Shown here: piece after piece, positions 19,118 through 28,100 of the stretch
Layout: each line of letters opens with the position of its first letter
How positions within the stretch are numbered: the stretch's first letter is position 1
Source of the DNA: Chara braunii
Lineage: Eukaryota; Streptophyta; Charophyceae; Charales; Characeae
Assembly (NCBI GenBank): GCA_003427395.1
Contig: BFEA01000385.1
Coordinates: 1,275,961-1,310,781, forward strand
Direction of reading: 5' to 3'
Length of the DNA stretch: 34,821 nt
Notes under the pieces: model-generated
Seen by the model: the letters and a program-made list of their open reading frames with translations, nothing else
Database searches by the model: none
Told to the model about the DNA's origin: nothing
Translations under genes and position numbers: made by a program

Positions 19118-22100
19118 AAAAAAACACTCTTTCCTTACGCCGCAGTGAAAGATCCCTGACTCTGCAATATCCAAATTCAGACAATCATTCCCCGATCACC
19201 ATCCTCCCCCCCTCCATTTTCTGCCCTGTGCTACACAGTCCCCTCATGGCCACCTTACATAACCCATGAACCCCTCACCTTCCTTGCATAACTACAACAA
19301 ACGAAGCGTCTTCAACTACCAGTGACTCTCAAGATCAGCAACCCACCAACCCTACATCTTCTTGCATGCCCTCCACTCTTCCTCGCCTTTACCACACCCA
19401 ACACAGGAGCCAAAGCTCAGGAGCCACAGGAGCCAAAGCTCAATACATCATCGAACTTTATCAAAAGTTCACACCCTATACAGCAGTCTTGAAACCTCGG
19501 GCAAAACCCCCATCCTTTCCTTGCCATATAGTTCCAGTGACGATCTACATTTCTGAGTCGATGGACCATCATATCATGCTTGCGAATATCAAAACATATA
19601 ACATACAACTGCCCAGGGAATAATCTTCTATTGCTTGAACACGCCACTGCCCAACGCCACTGCCCAGAATACAAAACAAGAATCCACAAACCTCCTGAAT
19701 CAACATACCTTGCTACCAAGCGCTCGCACATACTTCAACTTGTCAGTATTACTGCGGGAGTCTTGTTCTCGGGTCTGTTGGTCTGCAACCTGCAGGACAT
19801 TACAATGCAAAAAACAAAAACATCATACCTCTGAACCACTGCGCCCCAGTACAAGAAGAGCCACTTCAGCTCCTTGCCACATTCAATTTCAAACAGCAGA
19901 TACCAGAAGAGTGTACAATCAATCATTTACAGACCTCCCGCAACGGCTATAGGGCCCAAAATCTACAAGGCGGTGCGAGGTGGCCTGCAGAAATCTCACA
20001 CGGTTATGCTCTCAAAAATTAAGAAGAATATCACATAATCACTACATGCATTGCACAGTCATAAACACCCTGCAAGATCTAGTAGAGATACAGTCGAATT
20101 GAAAAAAAACGGATGATCTATTCGAAGTCATATTATAATTAGCTACACCTATACCCGGTAGTGGTCCTATGCATACGGCGGTGGTTGTGGTAGGAGGAGA
20201 ATTGGGGAGAATGGGAGAGCATCACTTCACTTACACAAGACTCTGGGGCTGATGGGTCCCCACACAGTTTCCTTTCCCTTGAATAGACCCAATTTCATCG
20301 CATTGAGACAGGAAAAAAGGCAGCCTCTTCCCAACCACACATGGACGGAAAGATAAAGGAAGATAATGCCATTCGTAACTTTTTTCCAACTACGAATGAC
20401 TAAACAAAACGAGACTGAGCACTCAAAACGGGCTGGCTTAGAATGGAAATGCATGAAATGCATGATTAAGGTCGTCTGTGCACTACTCACTTGCTGACCA
20501 CAGCATGGCAAATGCATGTTCAGGGTAGTATATGCACTTGCCTAGTACCCAACACCCAAATCTCTGGTTCGGGCACAAGAAGTGTGCGTTCAACATCTGC
20601 CTCCACACTCATGGAAAGACGGCCATGAGAACTCCCGATGGACACCACACCATCAGGAGTGCTAACAAATCCCCCCCGCATTCCAGCTTCTACTTTCTTC
20701 TGCGAAACCAAGGAACATGTCCTGCTGACGAACCAGACAAATTACGGATATAATCTCTCGACAGTTTTGTGGTACACCACTTTACACCCGTGGCACCAGT
20801 ACAGAGACGTGCTTCCACAACACAAAAGAGGCAGAGCAGTTCTACAGCGACAAGTCTCAAAACCCAGGAGCATGTCCCACTGCCAAACCAGATGAGATAT
20901 GTTAACACATGCCTGAGACGTACGGGAATATCTCTTAACCATCTGATATGCACTTCAAAGCCAGGACTACAGAGCACAGAAGCAGTGGAGATGAAAATCT
21001 GAACCACAAGCCTTATCAACACTTGACAGTGACATTTGACCGTGACACTTGACCGTGACACCGTGACTTATCTGTGTAAAATCCGCCAGTAGAATGACGA
21101 CGTCTACTACCAGTAAAAGTACGCAAAATTGTCACGTTCTGTAGGTAGGACCTTCTCATAGGCAAACATACACCGCACACAATTCGAGCCCTACTTGTCC
21201 CACTGATGCTCACTAACCTGGCTGGCACATCCTCATAGGCAAACATACACCGCGTAGCGTACAATTCAAGCCCTGCTTGTCCACTGATGCTCGCCAACCT
21301 GGCTGGCACATCTGAACAATAAAGGCATTCGAAATGAACCATCTGTGTGCGATCCACAAGTAGAGTAGAACACTACGTCTACTCGTAAAACTACTTTCTC
21401 ACATACTAGATGAAATGCAACAAGAAAGGGTACAACCACAAGGGCATTCATACCCAGGGTACAATTTAAATGCTGCCTGTCCACTCAGGCCCACCAACCT
21501 ACCCGGCACGTCTGAACAAAATACCACACCAACCTGTCTAGGACGTGCACACCTACATGCAAAAACCACAGTTAGGGGTCGCCATCCCCATACAACACAA
21601 AATGAAAGGAATGAAAGGCCAAGACCCATCTGAAAAAACAGATTGACATCGAGGATTATAGGCTCCTCAGGATCGGCTTGGGCATCAGTGCCTACCTACA
21701 TGGAGCAGGGCATTGCTCCCAGCATAATTCAACAAATTGCCTATGGGGAAGCATTAGCGCCACTAGCATACATACTGATGTATATATTGTCACACTGTGA
21801 ATCAGATGTGTATATATTGTCACACAACCATTGACTGCAAACACATGGCGTAGAAGAATATATAGGCAAAGAAATGAAAAAATGAAAGGACAGACGAGCA
21901 AAGAAAGAGACAGACAAACCAGAAAGACAGAAAACAGCATCTCCTTCTTTGTTTTAGTGTATTCTTCTTATTTCTTTCAGTGCTTTATATTTCTTTTACA
22001 CTCGACAAAGGATAAAAATAAAAAAAACAAAGACACTGAAATCATTCAATTTCTCAGTCTTCTCAACTCCTCCACTGCACCTCTCACGTACAAGAGTTCG

Positions 22101-25100
22101 ACCCCCTGATGAATTGGTCAAACTCTGAACAGTCTGTCACAGCCACCCGTTCTTTGTCCTCTTCTCCCTTACGGTTCGTCAGGCAATTATGTATGCCCAT
22201 GTCCTTTCCTCCCTCTCCGACTTCTCTTTGCCCTTTCTCACTTTCCAGCTTACCATTCACCCGACAATTCTGTCTGTCACATCGCCCTTTATTGCCCTTT
22301 GTTCCCTTCGATCTCTTAAAGGCTTACGGTTCACCTGAGTGACAAGTGACAATCCCTTTCCGGCTTCACTTCACCCGACAATTCTGTATGTCAAATTTCC
22401 CCATCTCTTTGTCCTTCTCTCCCTTTCCAGCTTATTACCCTTCACCGGACAATTCTCTGTCACATCGCCCTTCGTCCTTCCTCCCTTACAGTTCACCCAA
22501 GTGACAATTCTGTACGACAAACCTAAGATTCATTTTCCTTGCAACTGGCACCTGCTGTTCTTCATCACCCGCAGCCAGGCACGATTTTTTCTTACAGTTC
22601 ACCAAAGGCCCGAAGCACCATGCCTAAAATCCATTTTCTTACTTGCGCTCTCATGATTTTCTTGGAGAGGGCCGTGGACCAATGGGACGCTGGACCCGGT
22701 TTCCAGCACGAGCCGGAGCTAGGTAATGGCCCCACTACTTACCGGGTAGAATTGTGAGGTCCCCGGCCTCATCTTATTGAAGGAATATAACTTTGAATGA
22801 CTTTACAAAAAAAAAAAAAAAAAAAAATCATTTTCCTTGAAACTGGCAACTGCTATTCTTCATTGCCTAAAATGGATGACACTCACCCCATCTGGCCCCA
22901 TTCTTGTGGTAGTCGACTTCGAATAATAGTTGCCTGGCCCAGATCCATCCCTGGAATAAGATTGCACTGATGAGAAACTGAACACTTGTGCACCACCAGC
23001 TGGCCGTGAGGCCACATCATTGGCCCCGTGATGATCTCTGGCATGGTTCCGGTGGTGATCCGAACGTCTCCTATGCTGCGTTTCCTCCTCTGTACCCATT
23101 TCCATTTCCATTTGCACGGACGGTTCCAAAGGAGAAGAACAATAAAACGAGACAAGACGTCAGCACAAGGGGCAAGCAATATCACAACACTTGTTTGCAC
23201 TAATCCATTTCCATTTGCACGGACGGTTCCAAAGGAGAAGAGCAATAAAACGAGACAAGACGTCAGCACAAGGGGCCAGCAATATCACAACACTTGGTTG
23301 CACCTAAAAACAAAACACATCAGAGCGGACTCAGCAAATCCAACGTACAGCAATGCAGAATACAACGTACCACCATTCCTCATCACATCGTAGTACTAGT
23401 TCAGTCCAACTCCCCCCCGCTTGACCTATAAACAACGTGTCAGAGCAGGCACAGGCTAACCAAAGTGATACACTTCTCTCCTCTCCTCCGTCAAAGAGTA
23501 TTTATGACTCCATGCAAGCCATTCATCCCCTAGGATGTATTGAAATATCAAGAAAACAAAAAACAAAAAGCAAAATGAAGGGGGGGGGGGAGTGCTTTTT
23601 ATGTAAAGCAACAAGGTTCATCCGAATCAGATTATCCATACCATCGTCTGGATGCTCGACAATAGGCTCTTGGGATCCGCCAGATCGACGCCGAGACGAC
23701 GACTGGGCCTGTTCATCTACAGGTGCATCATCAGGAATCTCTTCAATAGTTGGCCCCGTCCTCCCTTCCTGATTGGTTCCCGCACCACATCCAGAGGAAC
23801 AAATTTCCCGGCCCAAGTGATTAGTCAGTACATGAAAAAGTGTCAACCCAACCACAACCAGAAAAGACATGCGTTGGGCCCAGCCCAAGAGAATAGTCCG
23901 TCCATCAAAAACGTGGTCAACGCATCTCGCAACCAGAAAAGATATGCATTTAGGACCACGTTGGGTCAAGATCTGAAGGCAAAACACGGGAGCGAGTTTG
24001 TTATGCGACTTCCCAGACATTTGATGCGCCTCAACAAGGGGCACAATTGAAAATAAAATTCACCTGCAATTTAGCTGTTTCAAAACACGACTTCCACAAA
24101 TGTATATAGTAAAGGCAACTAACAACGCTGGTTACAGCGTACGGTAACCAAGTATGGAGTCCTATTTGTTATTAGTACTAATATTAAACCACCAATACTT
24201 GGCCCAGCTATCGGCCGCAGTTAAAAATAGAGTAGAAACATTTCTATCTAGTCGGATGAATTTGGGCGCTCCTATAGTAGCCCGTACGTTTACTAAAATC
24301 GTGGCGCGTTGACGGGCACGACTCTAGGAAGTACTTACTGGTGGCTTAAGCTCCGCAACGTCTAGAGCAAAGTAACAGAGATGAAATCCCCTGCAAGCGC
24401 ACAATTACCTCAGAAGACCCACCCAATGATCCCCCTCCTCATCCGAAAATGAAGTACTGGAAGGAAGAGGGCCCTTACCAATAGCCGCGGGTCTTACGAA
24501 GCAGTCCCACACGTCTTCCAATGACCTCAACGGCTGCTAGACCTCGATCCCCTCAGGCAGTTGAAGCCAAATGCCTTTTTGTTGTTGTTGTCAATCCAGT
24601 CACACTTTTCACGTCCCAACACGCCGGTTATTAAACCGAACGAGCGACATCCCAAGCCAAACGCGAGCGACATCCCAAGCCAAACGCGTAGGAGTCCGTT
24701 CCGTTCTATCCGTTGGCACTGATCTCAATTCACAGAGAGAGCGTGAATAAACCGCAACTCAAAATGTAGCTGTCCCTCGGTATCGTTTGCGTGCATATCC
24801 AGCAAGTCCCGACGACGTTAACGCGTACTCCGCACTCGACATTCACGCAACCATCCATATATCATCACATGAATATGAGAGCGCAAAAGCGAAAAGAAGA
24901 AAAAAGAACGAATTCGTTCTTTTATATCTTCTTCCTTCGACTCCCCCTGTTCAGAACCTCTTGCGTACAAGGCCGCCCACGTGGATGTAGGTAGAAGGGC
25001 GGCTGCCCCCACACCCGTGTATCATATCGACCCACTTGCACACAGCCAGAAGGCAAAGAGGCAAAGAAAAGAGGAAGGGAACAGCCAAATAATACAGAAC

Positions 25101-28100
25101 AGGGGGCAACAAAACAAATCCCAGATGACACGTCCCACATGCAAGCATCGCCCCAACTCACAGGCCAAACGACGGGACGAGACCAACCAGGATATCAAAA
25201 CATTCACATTACTGGGAGTCAACAATTGCTATCCTGGAAAACCACCATCGCGTCTCAGACGTAGTCAACGAAATCGTAGCAAGCTCCCGGTTCGTTATTG
25301 CCTCATCGATCATTCGGAGATCTCAGCGGGTGGTTGCTTCCCTGATTGGTCGTTGGTTGGCCGTTTGACTGGTTGGTTAGCCACTGTTGCCTCGTCGATT
25401 ATTTGGAGATCTCAGCGGCTGCTTGCTTCCCTGATTGGTCGGCCGTTTGACTGGTTGGTTAGCCGTTTGTACGGTTGGTTAACTGTTTGTCTTGATGGTC
25501 GGCGGTTTGACTCGTATGTCTGACCGTTTGCCTAACAGATCGGTTGGCTGGTTCACAGCTAACCTATAACCCATCTGGTTAATAGTTTGGGCGTTTTCCG
25601 GGTTGGCCGCCTGTCCCATTGATAGTCTATTATGATATATTAACTGAAAGATTCTCATTTGCAGACTGTTCCGAAATTTGTGAGTTAACATTTGTTAGTT
25701 GTTTCGTCGTCATTGTTTGCTGGTTCGGGCCTAGTATTCCTAACTCGTTTCGCCGATCGCTTGGCTGTTTGATCCGCACATCGCTTCACACACGTCGTCT
25801 GACGTTAGACCGCAAGCTTCTCGGTTGATCATTTCGATGGACAAACAGCTTCGTCTGGTTGGCAATCTGGCTAGCCTTCCATTTGATCGGAGATTTCTCG
25901 AGTGCATAACAATTTATTTGACAGGTGGGGTCATCTCTCTAATTGATGGGGCATCGCCTAATCGGGAGGCAATGGTGAGATCATCCACCGACAATTAATC
26001 CAATTGGAGGACTTCTTTGGTAAGAGGCTGGTTTAATAGGTGGGTGATGATCTTCGTGGTTGGGCGATCGATCTGGTGTCTTGTGAAGCGATTAGTTAGC
26101 GATTAGTTAGCGATTGGTTAGCGACTAGTTGGCGATTGGTTAGCGATTAGTTAGCGATTAGTTAGCGATTAGTTAACGATAAGTTAGCGATTAGTTAGCG
26201 ATTAGTTAACGATTGGTTAGCGATTGTTGTGGGCGATAGGGAACCGGTTGGTTTAACGAGTGATCGATTTCATGGGCGGTCTATTGGTTTGATGGAGGGG
26301 GGGAGATTGGTCCAATACGAATAATTGGTTGGACAACAGGTGGGCGGCTTTGATTACGCGATAAGCGAGTGATTTGATTGGTGACCCCGAGGCACGACTA
26401 TATACGTTTCTTTTGCTGGGCGATGCCAGATAATTGGTCGACCTTTCCTTGTCTTTCATTTACAAGTCGGCTTCGATAAATTTGGCACGGCCTAGTATGA
26501 TCGGATCATTATCTAGTGCTCGAACGGGGGGTGTCAGAAAGATTGGTAAACTATTTTGGGTTACGAAAGATCGGTTGTCAATGGTCCCCTGCTCAACTCG
26601 ATCGTCCGTTTGCTTGTTGTGCCTGTCGCAGGTTGGCTTTCATCTTGGCTCTACCGTCTTCACCCAATTACAACGTACGGTTATTATAGCTGAATTTGGG
26701 GCAACTTTCGAGAATAGATACAGCAATAGTGACCGTACGTTGTATTCTGGTAAAGCCTGTAGTCACTTTATTACATGATTCGTCAACTTAAAACAGTACC
26801 GCACAAGCGCGAAGAGTACCGTACAAGCGCGAAGCTGGATACGTATATATCGTCAAACAGGGGAGCTGCCCGGTCAACCGTAGGCAGAGAGCGAGGGAGG
26901 GAGAAAAGGACAACAAACGAGGGGCTGTGACAAACTGTTTCGTCGGAGTTTTACCGACTCATCAAGGCTGAACCATATATCTACATGCACATACACGTGC
27001 AGACGCAAAACTGGGTGGGTATGACAATATATACGTACACTTCGTCATATAGAACTTAAAAGTGGACGAAAACGGGGCCTGTGTTCGTCGGAGTTCCAAC
27101 AACTCATATATCCACATATGGAACACGGAACAGTCCGCCACACCCCCTCGTTTGTTGTCCTCTTCCGCCTCCCTCCCTACGGTTCGTTTACTTTACCCAA
27201 GATTGGGTTTCTTTACCAGGTGTATTACCTGTAGCTTCAGGTGGAATTCATGTTTCACTAGTCTTCAAAGGAATATTCTTTTACCATGCTTCTTAGAAAA
27301 ACAAATTCAATGATAGTGAGTATGGGACCTCATCATCCATCTATGCATGGAGTACTTCGAAAAGGTGTATGGATAAATAAAAACAATCGATTACTGAAAT
27401 TACAGGTCAAGTAAATATGCCAGACTTATACTATAGAATAAAATATTATATAGTATAGAATTATTGCATAATTACAATATGATGTCATAATTTAAAGTTA
27501 TAAGAATAAAAATAAATAATGAAGAAAATGAAAATTTTCAGAATTAGATAGATACTAGGTCAGTCCATTAGATAGGCATAATACATAGATCTTGCCATAC
27601 AAATAGTATACATGTGTTTTGCATAGGCATAATACATAGATCTTGTCATACAAATAGTATACATGTGTACCCCACCAAATGCAAAATGTGACAGGGCTGT
27701 CTTTTCATTTGATTGACTAGCTGTTCACTTAATTGGCTGTCGAGCTTCGATCACGCGGCAGTCAGAAAAATCGGCTGGGGGGTTGGTGGCTTATTAGACA
27801 AGCGCTTGCTTGATTCATTGGTCCAAACCACTCCTTAATATACGACGTCTGCGCCACATTCACTATCGCATGCTTAGTGGGTTCGGCTTGTTCATTTCAC
27901 AATAGGACACGTATATGGTCCGTGTCTACATGCCAACAGGTTTAAGTCCTTGTGTACGAATGCATGCGCCTACGCTCATCTTCAACCTCCGTTCTCCCTG
28001 GTCTCGTCAGCGAGCTGACTGGCGGACGTATGCTTGCATTAATCTATTTGTTGTTGTCACATGTCAGAACGCCTACACGCACATCTGCCAAACGAAAAGA

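Larger units (their letters stand above)
19790..22886 (-). other. MLF-like gene, intron 3 (3.1 kb)
   Basis: The intron is bounded by GTGAGT and CCTGCAG. It carries the 76-82 bp tandem repeat at 21.15-21.5 kb, an R1-related pyrimidine-rich array at 22.1-22.5 kb and a poly(A)-tailed segment ending at 22826. From 19.79 to 21.1 kb I see no gene, RNA or clear repeat. Confidence 0.75.

Noticed and set aside
20520-21061. Minus-strand open frames in intron 3 considered as alternative MLF exons
   Set aside because: None carries MLF-like residues or phase-compatible splice sites; exon 4 at 19709-19789 fits exactly.
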